A stretch of 5,377 bases of DNA from Anaerolineaceae bacterium UBA4081 (GCA_002383615.1 DFYN01000161.1:1-5377), one strand, 5' to 3'. Shown: positions 1 through 5,377, numbered from the stretch's first letter. Notes: a model not told the origin generated them from the letters alone. A program made the numbers and translations.

Positions 1-92
1 CGTCCGGTGCGAATGCCGGATAGGTCCTCCTCCAGGGATGCCAACGCACCTTTCATCCGACCTTCAGCGTCCTTCACAGTTTCTTTGATCAT
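1..92 (-). CDS. frr: Ribosome recycling factor, N-terminal fragment (runs off window start)
   Basis: Reading the - strand from the ATG at 92-90 gives 30 codons starting MIKETVKDAEGRMKGAL and continuing to ...LSGIRTG(R). This matches the start of ribosome recycling factor, whose N-terminus typically reads M-I-x(n)-KDAExRM followed by the highly conserved S-x-IRTGRA. RRF works in the cytoplasm with EF-G to split post-termination ribosomes; it is normally about 185 residues, so only about one sixth is present. A GGAGG Shine-Dalgarno (complement of 97-101) lies 4 nt before the ATG and fixes the start. The gene is transcribed away from the fructosamine operon and is functionally unrelated to it. 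In many bacteria frr follows pyrH; here the gene upstream is a divergent regulator, so frr must start its own transcript. Confidence 0.9.
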   Translation of the reverse strand, partial: MIKETVKDAEGRMKGALASLEEDLSGIRTG

Positions 93-286
93 AATACCTC
101 CAATTTGGTGGGGGTTGAGTGAATGTATTAAGCATACCTGAAAAACAGGAAATGTGCTACTGAAAAAGGGTAGGGAGATGACGTTAATTGCTTACGCTTT
201 ATGGGTACGACCCGCCTGATTAATACTGCGCATACTCAACATATCCTAGACTAAAGCATAGCCCACAATTGCAGGAAAATTGCCTA

Positions 287-314
287 TTGTAATTTTATAA
301 AGGCTTGTTATAAT
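287..314 (+). promoter_or_regulatory. Sigma-70-type promoter of the GntR regulator gene
   Basis: A perfect TATAAT lies at 309-314. A TTGTAA, 4 of 6 matches to TTGACA, lies at 287-292, giving a 16-bp spacer. Transcription would start near 320-322, inside the palindromic operator at 319-332, and only about 16 nt before the start codon at 338. A repressor bound there would block promoter clearance or polymerase binding, which fits autorepression. Confidence 0.6.
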
Positions 315-318
315 AGTA

Positions 319-332
319 TTGGTATAGACCAA
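319..332. promoter_or_regulatory. GntR/HutC-type operator O1 (TTGGTATAGACCAA)
   Basis: This 14-bp inverted repeat has 6 of 7 positions paired between arms (TTGGTAT against TTGGTCT on the opposite strand). It resembles the GGTCTAGACC core known for HutC-subfamily GntR regulators such as DasR/NagR. It overlaps the predicted transcription start of the adjacent GntR gene and shares 11 of 12 core bases with the palindrome at 1135-1146. Two such sites flanking a GntR gene strongly suggest that they are its own operators; binding itself is inferred. Confidence 0.65.
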
Positions 333-337
333 CAACC

Positions 338-1111
338 ATGAACCAAACTGGTATACGCTTCCCGAAGTTAGATGAAACCCTCAACGCTCCCCTGTATGCG
401 CAGGTGGAAGCGACCTTGAAGGAGATGATCGAAGGTGTCGTTTATTCACCCGGTGAGCAGATACCGTCTGAGCGTGAGTTATCCGAAACCCTGGGAGTTA
501 GCCGGATGACAGTTCGGCGAGCTATTGAAAGTTTGATCCGCCACGGGTTACTGGAACGACGCTCGACGCAGGGAACCTATGTGAAGGCGCCACAGGTCAT
601 GCGCCGGGTGGGTAAGGAATTTGCCCAGGGTTTAACCCAGATGCTGCGTATGACTGGTGCTACCCCTGGTTCACAGTTGCTCCTATTTGACATTATCCCC
701 GCACCGCTCAAAATCGCAGAGAAACTTCAGATTCGTTTGGGTGAATCAGTAGCTGTGTTACGGCGGTTGCGTCTGGCGAATGGCACCCCTTTCTGCATTG
801 AAACAAGTTACATCCCTCAAGTCCTTGTCCCCGGGTTGTGTGCAGAGGATTTCGCACTTGAAAATACCTCCCTTTATGCTATTTTGCGAGACCGTTATCG
901 TTTGGAAGTTGCTAAGAATGATGAAACCCTTAAGATGAGTTTCGCGACCGATGGGGAAGCTGCTTACCTTGGTATCAAACCCAAAAGTCCGGTTCTCCTC
1001 TTGCGGTCGGTGGTCATGGACGCGGATGGCAAGCCGATTGAATACTTAACATCGGTTAATCATCCTGAAAGAGTTATTTTCCATTCCACAGCAGAGGTGC
1101 ATTCCTGGTGA
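338..1111 (+). CDS. GntR-family (HutC/UTRA) transcriptional repressor, FrlR-like
   Basis: A 257-residue, full-length GntR regulator. The winged helix-turn-helix spans about residues 16-82: LYAQVEATLKEMI, then the signature P43-SERELSETLGVSRMTVRRA, and wing residues around G79-T80. A UTRA ligand-binding domain follows (about 95-248), with the typical PFCIETSYIP (151-160), the LYAILRDRY region, and PIEY near the C-terminus. UTRA domains bind small metabolites, often phosphorylated sugars. Being next to a FrlB/FrlD pair suggests it senses a fructosamine or its 6-phosphate, like FrlR of E. coli and Bacillus; this is inference. It probably represses itself and the operon through the palindromes at 319-332 and 1135-1146. 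No Shine-Dalgarno is visible before the ATG and the predicted leader is only about 16 nt, so translation is probably weak. The start is supported because the DNA-binding domain begins about 16 residues in and no alternative start keeps it whole. The family assignment is firm; the effector is not. Confidence 0.9.
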   Translation: MNQTGIRFPKLDETLNAPLYAQVEATLKEMIEGVVYSPGEQIPSERELSETLGVSRMTVRRAIESLIRHGLLERRSTQGTYVKAPQVMRRVGKEFAQGLTQMLRMTGATPGSQLLLFDIIPAPLKIAEKLQIRLGESVAVLRRLRLANGTPFCIETSYIPQVLVPGLCAEDFALENTSLYAILRDRYRLEVAKNDETLKMSFATDGEAAYLGIKPKSPVLLLRSVVMDADGKPIEYLTSVNHPERVIFHSTAEVHSW

Positions 1112-1134
1112 TGAGGTTTTTAAAAAGTCCGCGC

Positions 1135-1146
1135 TGGTATATACCA
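1135..1146. promoter_or_regulatory. GntR/HutC-type operator O2, perfect palindrome TGGTATATACCA
   Basis: A perfect 12-bp palindrome lies between the regulator stop (1111) and the deglycase start (1199). It differs from the O1 core by one base (TGGTATAGACCA against TGGTATATACCA). Its centre also reads TGG-TATATA, an extended -10-like string (1135-1143), so a promoter here would be masked by bound repressor; a convincing -35 box is not visible. More half-sites follow: TACCAA at 1149-1154 and TGGTAT at 1164-1169. The regulator could act here on the deglycase, kinase and transporter genes. Confidence 0.65.
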
Positions 1147-1185
1147 AGTACCAAATTCAAGCGTGGTATCTTTTGTAAGGTCATT

Positions 1186-1191
1186 AAGGAG
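1186..1191 (+). promoter_or_regulatory. Ribosome binding site that fixes the deglycase start
   Basis: AAGGAG lies 7 nt before the ATG at 1199. It favours that ATG over the in-frame GTG at 1163, which would add 12 residues (MVSFVRSLRRTT), has no Shine-Dalgarno, and would place the operator half-site TGGTAT inside the coding sequence. Confidence 0.8.
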
Positions 1192-1198
1192 AACGACA

Positions 1199-2215
1199 AT
1201 GGCAATTGAACTGGATCGTAAAGATTTTCATACAGCGTTGGATCAGGCAGCTAAACTAAAGGATGCTGCCGCCAAAGCAGGCGCAGATTTTGCCAGGGCT
1301 GGCGTCAAACGGGTGTTCCTGGTTGGATGCGGTGCACCTAATCGCGAAATGGGTGCCATAAAGTACTTCCTCGACCGGGACATCAAGTCCGTGGAATTTT
1401 ACCTGTACTTCCCGGCAGAATTTATTCGCCAAGCGCCCGCTAAACTGGGTAAGGACTCTCTGGTAGTTCTTGCTTCCCATTCTGGCACCACCCCGGAAAT
1501 TCTCGAGGCGGCTGAATTCATCAAGCCATATGGCTGCAAAGTTGCAGCAGTAACTCAATTTGACGATTCGCCCCTTGCAAAGGCAGTCCCAGGCGCTTTT
1601 ATTTATGGGAAAAGCGACCAGGGCTACACAGCCAAATTTATGATCTTGTTGGCGTTCCTGACCGGACTTGTGAAGGAAGCTGATGGCTGGAACCTGGCAG
1701 ATAAGGTTCTCAAAAGCCTGGACTCATTTATTGATGTCATGGCGGACGTTGCTATTTCAAACGACAAGCGTGCCATTGAAGAAGCCCGTTTATATCACAA
1801 AGAAGACTTCTTTATGGTGATGGGCTCAGGACCTTGCTATGCAACGGCTTATGTGACTGGCGTGTGTGTCATGATGGAGATGCAGTGGATGCATACCTTC
1901 ACAGGCGAAGCAGCAGAATTCTTCCATGGACCATTTGAAGTTGTCATGCCGGATGTGCCGGTTTTAATGTATGTTGGCGAAGACGAGAGCCGACCGATAG
2001 CCGAGCGCGTCGTCCGTTTCTGTAAGAAATTCACTGAAAAACTGCTGGTTTACGATTCAAAAGAATTTGAAATGAAGGGCATTGACAAGGATGTGCGGTC
2101 TATCTTTGCACCGTTGGTCCTGGAAGCTGCAACTGGTCGTTTGATGGAACATCTGGCGGTCTGGCACAATCATCCATTGAGCACCCGCCGTTACATGTGG
2201 AAGTTTGAGTACTAA
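1199..2215 (+). CDS. frlB: Fructoselysine-6-phosphate deglycase-like SIS-domain protein
   Basis: 338 residues, close to E. coli FrlB (about 340). Two SIS (sugar isomerase) halves are visible. The first has VFLVGCGAPNRE (39-50) and the phosphosugar-binding loop SHSGTTPE (93-100); the second has MVMGSGPCYATA (206-217). The stretch from G236-EAAEFFHGPFEVVMPDVP to GEDESR (260-265) matches, from memory, E. coli FrlB (SGEFRHGPLEIVEPGVP...GNDESR), and the end HNHPLSTRRYMWKFEY matches FrlB HNPDERRYYGGLVEY. Glu227 and His243, 16 residues apart, align with the catalytic Glu/His pair known from the related Salmonella FraB, so the enzyme should be active. Reaction expected: fructoselysine 6-phosphate plus water to glucose 6-phosphate and lysine, in the cytoplasm. 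The next gene, a FrlD-like kinase, starts 1 bp after its stop, which supports a kinase-deglycase pair. Another amine portion in the substrate (another fructose-amino acid) is quite possible. Confidence 0.85.
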   Translation: MAIELDRKDFHTALDQAAKLKDAAAKAGADFARAGVKRVFLVGCGAPNREMGAIKYFLDRDIKSVEFYLYFPAEFIRQAPAKLGKDSLVVLASHSGTTPEILEAAEFIKPYGCKVAAVTQFDDSPLAKAVPGAFIYGKSDQGYTAKFMILLAFLTGLVKEADGWNLADKVLKSLDSFIDVMADVAISNDKRAIEEARLYHKEDFFMVMGSGPCYATAYVTGVCVMMEMQWMHTFTGEAAEFFHGPFEVVMPDVPVLMYVGEDESRPIAERVVRFCKKFTEKLLVYDSKEFEMKGIDKDVRSIFAPLVLEAATGRLMEHLAVWHNHPLSTRRYMWKFEY

Positions 2216-2216
2216 A

Positions 2217-3029
2217 ATGGCGCGGTTGATAGGCGTAGGCGACAATACGGTTGATACATATGTCCATACCCGGACACAATATCCGGGTGGAAATGCGATC
2301 AACGTGGCTGTGTTGGCTAAGCGATACGGTCATGACGAGGCTGCCTACCTGGGTTGGCTTGGGCAGGATGAACGCGGGCAGATGATTTTGAATGCCCTCG
2401 CTGCCGAAGGGGTTGATACATCCCATTGCCGGTCTGTTCAAGAAAAACCAACTGCTTATTCCACCGTCACCCTGGTCAACGGTGACAGAGTATTTGGCGC
2501 CTCAGATCATGGCGCGTGTTCGTTGCTGTATTTAGAGCCGGCAGACTTCGATTATATACGGACGTATGATGTGGTTCATACAAGCGCATTTTCCCACATC
2601 GAGAAACAACTGCCGGAGCTGAAAAAAGCAAGCCGCATCCTATCTTTCGACTTATCGCAACGGCACGATCAACGCTATTTGGCGAATGTACTTCCGAATG
2701 TAGATGTGGCGTTTATTTCATTATCGGATGTTGCTGAAGACCAACAAGATACTTTGCTGCGAAGGATGCATACCATGGGTCCACGCTTGGTAGTGGCTAC
2801 CCGCGGCAAGCAGGGTTCTTGGGTCTTCGATGGTTCAAGAATTTACCATCAGGGCATCATTCCTGTCGAAGCTGTTGATACACTGGGGGCGGGTGATGCT
2901 TTTGCAGCCGCTTTCCTTGTGGAAATCACCAACGGTACAAAAATTCCGCTTGCCATGGAACTTGCTGCGAATTTTGCAGCCCAAAACTGCACCCATTTCG
3001 GTGCGTTTGGTTATGGTGAGTCCTATTAA
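2217..3029 (+). CDS. frlD: PfkB-family fructoselysine 6-kinase-like protein
   Basis: 270 residues; E. coli FrlD has 261. The N-terminus IGVGDNTVDTY (5-15) and PGGNAINVAVLAKRYG (23-38) follow FrlD (IGDNCVDIY, SGGNAVNVAVYCTRYG, from memory). GDRVFG (89-94) and YDVVHTS (117-123) also match FrlD (NDRVFG, YDIVHAA). The C-terminal PfkB signature DTLGAGDAF (221-229) contains the catalytic base Asp227 and the anion-hole glycines. It should phosphorylate C6 of the fructose part of an imported Amadori product with ATP, making the substrate of the preceding deglycase. The ATG at 2217 is 1 bp after the deglycase stop (2213-2215). No good Shine-Dalgarno precedes it (GGAAG at 2199-2203 is 13 nt away), so translation is probably coupled to the upstream gene. 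A TTG at 2205 in the same frame would add 4 residues and overlap the upstream gene, but is less likely. Other PfkB substrates cannot be excluded from sequence alone. Confidence 0.85.
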   Translation: MARLIGVGDNTVDTYVHTRTQYPGGNAINVAVLAKRYGHDEAAYLGWLGQDERGQMILNALAAEGVDTSHCRSVQEKPTAYSTVTLVNGDRVFGASDHGACSLLYLEPADFDYIRTYDVVHTSAFSHIEKQLPELKKASRILSFDLSQRHDQRYLANVLPNVDVAFISLSDVAEDQQDTLLRRMHTMGPRLVVATRGKQGSWVFDGSRIYHQGIIPVEAVDTLGAGDAFAAAFLVEITNGTKIPLAMELAANFAAQNCTHFGAFGYGESY

Positions 3030-3037
3030 CCAGCGAA

Positions 3038-3106
3038 TGTCGCTGCGACAGTGTCGTCAGAAGAGCCAGCAAACCTGTCGTGTCTATGTCAAGAATAATC
3101 TGGCTC
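3038..3106. repeat. Cluster of inverted repeats between the kinase and lipoprotein genes
   Basis: The 114-bp gap 3030-3143 has no gene but unusual symmetry. TGTCGC-T-GCGACA (3038-3050) is a perfect 6-bp-arm inverted repeat; GACA-G-TGTC (3047-3055) overlaps it; GAGCCAG (3063-3069) pairs with CTGGCTC (3100-3106) across a 30-nt loop. TGTCG occurs three times in 3038-3081. No T-tract follows, so this is not a standard terminator. An AATAAT at 3094-3099 (5 of 6 to a -10 box) has no clear -35. Possible roles are an operator for another regulator or an mRNA structure that protects or separates the highly expressed lipoprotein transcript. Confidence 0.5.
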
Positions 3107-3143
3107 ACAAAAACCACCCTTTCATATCGTTCGGAGGAGAATC

Positions 3144-4457
3144 ATGAAAAAGAGTTTCTGGGTTTTGATTAGTATCGTATTGCTTGCCAGCATGATGCTG
3201 ACCGCTTGCGGTACCCCTGCTACTGAAGCGCCAACCACCGGAGAAACCACGGATGAGAAAGTTACCATCCGCTTCTTCCACAAGTGGCCTGAGCCAGAGC
3301 AGTTGGATTTCTACAACTTCGTCATCGCCGAGTATGGCAAGACTCATCCCAATGTCACGATTGAGATGGAAGCCGCCTCTGATGAAGCCTACAAAGACAA
3401 GATTCGTATCTTGATGGCTTCTGGTGATGTACCCGACATCTACTTCTCATGGGCTGGAGAGTTCTCATGGAAGTTCGCTCGCGCTGGGCAGGCTTTGGAT
3501 TTGACAGATGCTGTTCTGAATAGCGATTGGAAAGATAAGATCGTGATGTCCGCAGTAGAACCGTTCAAGAATGACGGCAAGATTTACGGCGTTCCCATGC
3601 GCATCAATGCCAAGTTCATGGTCTATAACAAAGCCATATTTGCAGAAAATAATCTGGCTATCCCGACCACCTGGGAGGAATTCCTGGCAGTCTGTGAGAC
3701 CCTCAAGGCTGCTGGCATTACCCCCATCGGCTTTGGCAATGAATTCCCATGGGCATCCGCCCATTATGTTGGTGACTTGAATGCCAAACTTGTGGATAGC
3801 GCTACATTGAAAGCAGATTACCTGCTGACTGCGGATGCAGACAAGCTCTTCACTGATCCTGGTTACGTCACCGCGCTCGCGCGCTTCAAGGAATTGGGCG
3901 ACAAGGGTTACTTCAACGAAGGCGCGAATGGCATCAGCCACTCCAACGCCCGATCTTCCTTCATCGCTGGCAAAGTTGCCATGTTCTACTGTGAATTGGA
4001 AGAGTTCGCCACTATCGACAAAGAATTCAAGGATTTCGGTTTCTTCCAGTTCCCAGGCGGAACGGGAGGTAACGGTGACCAGAAGCTCATTACCGGTGCA
4101 CCTGATGGTTTCATGGTTTCAGCCAATACGAAGCATCCCGCTGAGGCTATTGAATTCCTGAAGTTCGTCACCAGCCCGGAAATGGGAAAGGAATATGTGA
4201 AGCGTTTGGGCATCCCCAGCGCTGCAGTGGGTGCTGTGTCAACTGATAATGCCCTCGGTGTTGTGGTTGACGGCTTGAATCAGATCAACGCTGCATCTGG
4301 CATGGCTCTGTGGATGGACACCGACATGAATATTAAGATTGTTGAAGTCTATCTGCCAGGTATGCAAGCTGTTTTGGGTGGTACAAAGACCCCCGAACAA
4401 GTTATGCAAGAAGTGCATGACATTGCTGTGACGGTCCAGGCAGAACTGGAACCTTAA
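3144..4457 (+). CDS. ABC-transporter extracellular solute-binding lipoprotein (family 1, sugar type), FrlO-like by context
   Basis: 437 residues. Residues 1-21 are a lipoprotein signal peptide: KK, a hydrophobic core, then lipobox L19-T-A-C22, with Cys22 as the lipidated residue. A flexible linker rich in Thr, Glu and Pro follows (GTPATEAPTTGETTDE). The mature fold is that of family-1 carbohydrate binding proteins (UgpB/MsmE/MalE group): VTIRFFHKWPEPE (40-52), ASGDVPDIYFSW (92-103), the GKIYGVP loop (145-151) with MVYNKAIF (159-166), IPTTWEEF (173-180), and late AGKVAMFY and APDGFMV motifs. It captures a ligand outside the membrane and delivers it to the permease at 4536. GGAGGAG at 3133-3139 is a strong ribosome binding site and fixes the start. 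Gene order implies a fructosamine ligand; the sequence alone only supports a sugar-like one. The linker style is common in Anaerolineae lipoproteins. Confidence 0.92.
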   Translation: MKKSFWVLISIVLLASMMLTACGTPATEAPTTGETTDEKVTIRFFHKWPEPEQLDFYNFVIAEYGKTHPNVTIEMEAASDEAYKDKIRILMASGDVPDIYFSWAGEFSWKFARAGQALDLTDAVLNSDWKDKIVMSAVEPFKNDGKIYGVPMRINAKFMVYNKAIFAENNLAIPTTWEEFLAVCETLKAAGITPIGFGNEFPWASAHYVGDLNAKLVDSATLKADYLLTADADKLFTDPGYVTALARFKELGDKGYFNEGANGISHSNARSSFIAGKVAMFYCELEEFATIDKEFKDFGFFQFPGGTGGNGDQKLITGAPDGFMVSANTKHPAEAIEFLKFVTSPEMGKEYVKRLGIPSAAVGAVSTDNALGVVVDGLNQINAASGMALWMDTDMNIKIVEVYLPGMQAVLGGTKTPEQVMQEVHDIAVTVQAELEP

Positions 4458-4474
4458 GTCAGACGATTGATATA

Positions 4475-4507
4475 GGGGGATGCCATGCGATAATGATGGC
4501 ATCCCCC
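4475..4507 (+). promoter_or_regulatory. Intercistronic hairpin, 12-bp perfect stem, no T-tract
   Basis: GGGGGATGCCAT (4475-4486) pairs perfectly with ATGGCATCCCCC (4496-4507) around a 9-nt loop. The stem begins 17 nt after the lipoprotein stop and ends 28 nt before the permease start. The following bases (AACCCTTAATG) lack the T-run of an intrinsic terminator. Hairpins at this place in binding-protein/permease operons, for example malE-malF, typically protect the upstream mRNA from 3' exonucleases and reduce downstream expression, giving more binding protein than permease. That role is inferred here. Confidence 0.8.
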
Positions 4508-4535
4508 AACCCTTAATGAAAGAGGTGAATGACGG

Positions 4536-5377
4536 ATGAACACCCATCGAATTAAGCGCGTGATGCTGCCTTACCTCTTGTTGCTCCCAGCAGTGGCGTT
4601 TATGGTGCTCTTTGTTTACGTCCCGGTTGTTCAAAATGTCTACTACAGCCTATTCCGCTGGAGCACAATAGACCCTGGGATGAAGTTCATCGGATTAGAT
4701 AATTACGTCAGAATCTTTTCCGATAAAATTATACCGATCGCATTACGGAATAATACGCTTTATGCAACCATATCTGTGGTATTCCAGGTCGGGTTAGCGT
4801 TGGTCTTGGCGGCTTTTCTGGAATCGCGCATCATTCGCCCAAGATGGGGCGCAGCCTTCCGAAATACCCTCTTCCTTCCCTCTGTATTAGCTGTTACTGT
4901 TGTTGGTCTCACCTGGGGGTTAATATTTAGTCCGAATTCGGGATTGCTCAACCAATTGTTGCGTGGGGTTGGATTGGATGCCTTAACGCACGCCTGGTTG
5001 GGTGAGGAATCAACCGCGATCTTTGCTATCATAGGCGTTTCGCAATGGCAATGGGTCGGCTATTGTATGATTCTATATATCGTCGCTATTCAAGCGATAC
5101 CTGAGGAGTTGTATGAAGCAGCCCGAATTGACGGTGCATCGGGTATTCAGCAATTTTTCAATATTACCGTTCCTATGGTTCGGGAAACAATTTTGGTACT
5201 GTTGACAATTACGGTAATTGGCGGTTTTAAGGTATTTGACATCGTCTGGGTGATGACGGCAGGTGGACCAAATAATGCTAGTAATACCCTGGGCGGCTAT
5301 CTATATCGGGTAGGTTTCCGTAATGATGAGATGGGATACGCATCCGCACTGGCAACGGTATTATTCTTGATTACATT
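4536..5377 (+). CDS. ABC sugar-type transporter permease (MalF/UgpA family), C-terminus cut by window end
   Basis: The frame from the ATG at 4536 stays open to the window end: 280 codons plus 2 bases, starting MNTHRIKRVMLPYLLLLPAV. Family members are usually about 290-300 residues, so only a short tail seems missing. Hydrophobic segments lie at about 10-32, 74-95, 110-132, 160-186, 214-238 and 268-280, as expected for a six-helix MalF/UgpA-type inner-membrane subunit. The FIGLDNYVRIF motif (51-61) is typical of the family. The cytoplasmic EAA loop, EELYEAARIDGASGIQQFFNI then TVP (190-213), contacts the ATPase. An AGAGGTG ribosome binding site (4521-4527) lies 8 nt upstream. It should form a channel with a second permease, likely encoded next, and an ATPase not seen here. 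By analogy with Bacillus FrlN/FrlM, the ATPase may be encoded elsewhere and shared. Substrate is inferred from context only. Confidence 0.93.
   Translation, partial: MNTHRIKRVMLPYLLLLPAVAFMVLFVYVPVVQNVYYSLFRWSTIDPGMKFIGLDNYVRIFSDKIIPIALRNNTLYATISVVFQVGLALVLAAFLESRIIRPRWGAAFRNTLFLPSVLAVTVVGLTWGLIFSPNSGLLNQLLRGVGLDALTHAWLGEESTAIFAIIGVSQWQWVGYCMILYIVAIQAIPEELYEAARIDGASGIQQFFNITVPMVRETILVLLTITVIGGFKVFDIVWVMTAGGPNNASNTLGGYLYRVGFRNDEMGYASALATVLFLIT

Larger units (their letters stand above)
93..337. other. Divergent intergenic region between frr and the GntR regulator gene
   Basis: These 245 bases contain no convincing coding sequence. They must hold the frr promoter on the - strand and the regulator promoter on the + strand. 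The + strand promoter is listed separately. For frr, the clearest -10-like string is TATGCT on the - strand (complement of 131-136), followed at once by TAATAC (complement of 125-130), but I see no good -35 box for either. A small inverted repeat, CCTG-5 nt-CAGG, occupies 137-149, and its CTGAAAAA string recurs at 160-167, 22 bp away. No role is assigned to these. Confidence 0.6.

Noticed and set aside
197..216. GGGT-ACG-ACCC as a regulatory hairpin in the divergent region
   Set aside because: The stem is only 4 bp and is not repeated elsewhere in the window.
265..290. Inverted repeat ACAAT...ATTGT upstream of the regulator promoter
   Set aside because: Only 5-bp AT-rich arms across 16 bases, likely by chance in AT-rich DNA.
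1116..1125. GTTTTTAAAA as a terminator after the regulator gene
   Set aside because: There is an A/T palindrome but no GC-rich stem before the T-run, so regulator and operon may partly share a transcript.
1163..1198. Upstream in-frame GTG start adding 12 residues to the deglycase
   Set aside because: No Shine-Dalgarno precedes it, the extension does not look like FrlB, and AAGGAG is ideally placed for the ATG at 1199.
2100..2441. Open frames on the - strand across the deglycase/kinase junction
   Set aside because: They are opposite strongly supported genes, have no ribosome binding site I can see, and their translations resemble no family.
3465..3941. 158-codon open frame on the - strand within the lipoprotein gene
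   Set aside because: It lies antisense to a well-supported coding sequence and its product shows no recognisable domain; it is best explained as a shadow frame.
4239..4634. 131-codon open frame on the - strand across the lipoprotein-permease gap
   Set aside because: It runs through the hairpin and antisense to both genes; low-complexity, His/Asn-rich translation with no family features.
1..5377. CRISPR arrays, transposons, tRNA or rRNA genes
   Set aside because: I found no regularly spaced repeats, no transposase-like reading frames, and no recognisable tRNA or rRNA sequences.

Overview
The window holds most of one catabolic and uptake operon on the + strand, next to the start of a divergently transcribed housekeeping gene. 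The operon looks like a fructoselysine (Amadori product) system of the frl type. It has a GntR/UTRA repressor (338-1111), a FrlB-like SIS-fold deglycase (1199-2215), a FrlD-like PfkB kinase (2217-3029), an ABC-transporter lipoprotein for sugar-like ligands (3144-4457), and a MalF/UgpA-type permease cut off by the window end (4536-5377). On the - strand, 1-92 encodes the N-terminus of ribosome recycling factor (frr).

Expected pathway: the lipoprotein and permease (plus a second permease and an ATPase, not in this window) import a fructosamine. The FrlD-like kinase phosphorylates it on C6 of the sugar. The FrlB-like enzyme then splits the phosphorylated Amadori product into glucose 6-phosphate and the free amine or amino acid. 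The deglycase assignment rests on recalled similarity to E. coli FrlB and on an intact Glu/His pair; the kinase assignment rests on recalled similarity to E. coli FrlD. The transported ligand is inferred from context only.

Regulation: two near-identical palindromes of the type bound by GntR/HutC-family repressors lie exactly where an autoregulated local repressor would bind. One (319-332) sits just after a perfect TATAAT box at the regulator gene; the other (1135-1146) lies before the deglycase gene, among extra half-sites. A 12-bp perfect hairpin without a T-tract lies between the lipoprotein and permease genes and probably sets their expression ratio. Another cluster of inverted repeats precedes the lipoprotein gene.

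Organism: a bacterium with medium GC content. The lipoprotein N-terminus (LTAC-GTPATEAPTT style, rich in Thr/Glu/Pro) and the gene style fit Anaerolineae-type Chloroflexota, but this is an impression, not a proof. The ABC-type importer resembles the Bacillus frl arrangement rather than the E. coli one (FrlA permease), but the gene order differs from both as I remember them. I see no mobile element, CRISPR array, tRNA or rRNA. I regard this as a variant of a known pathway, not an entirely new system.
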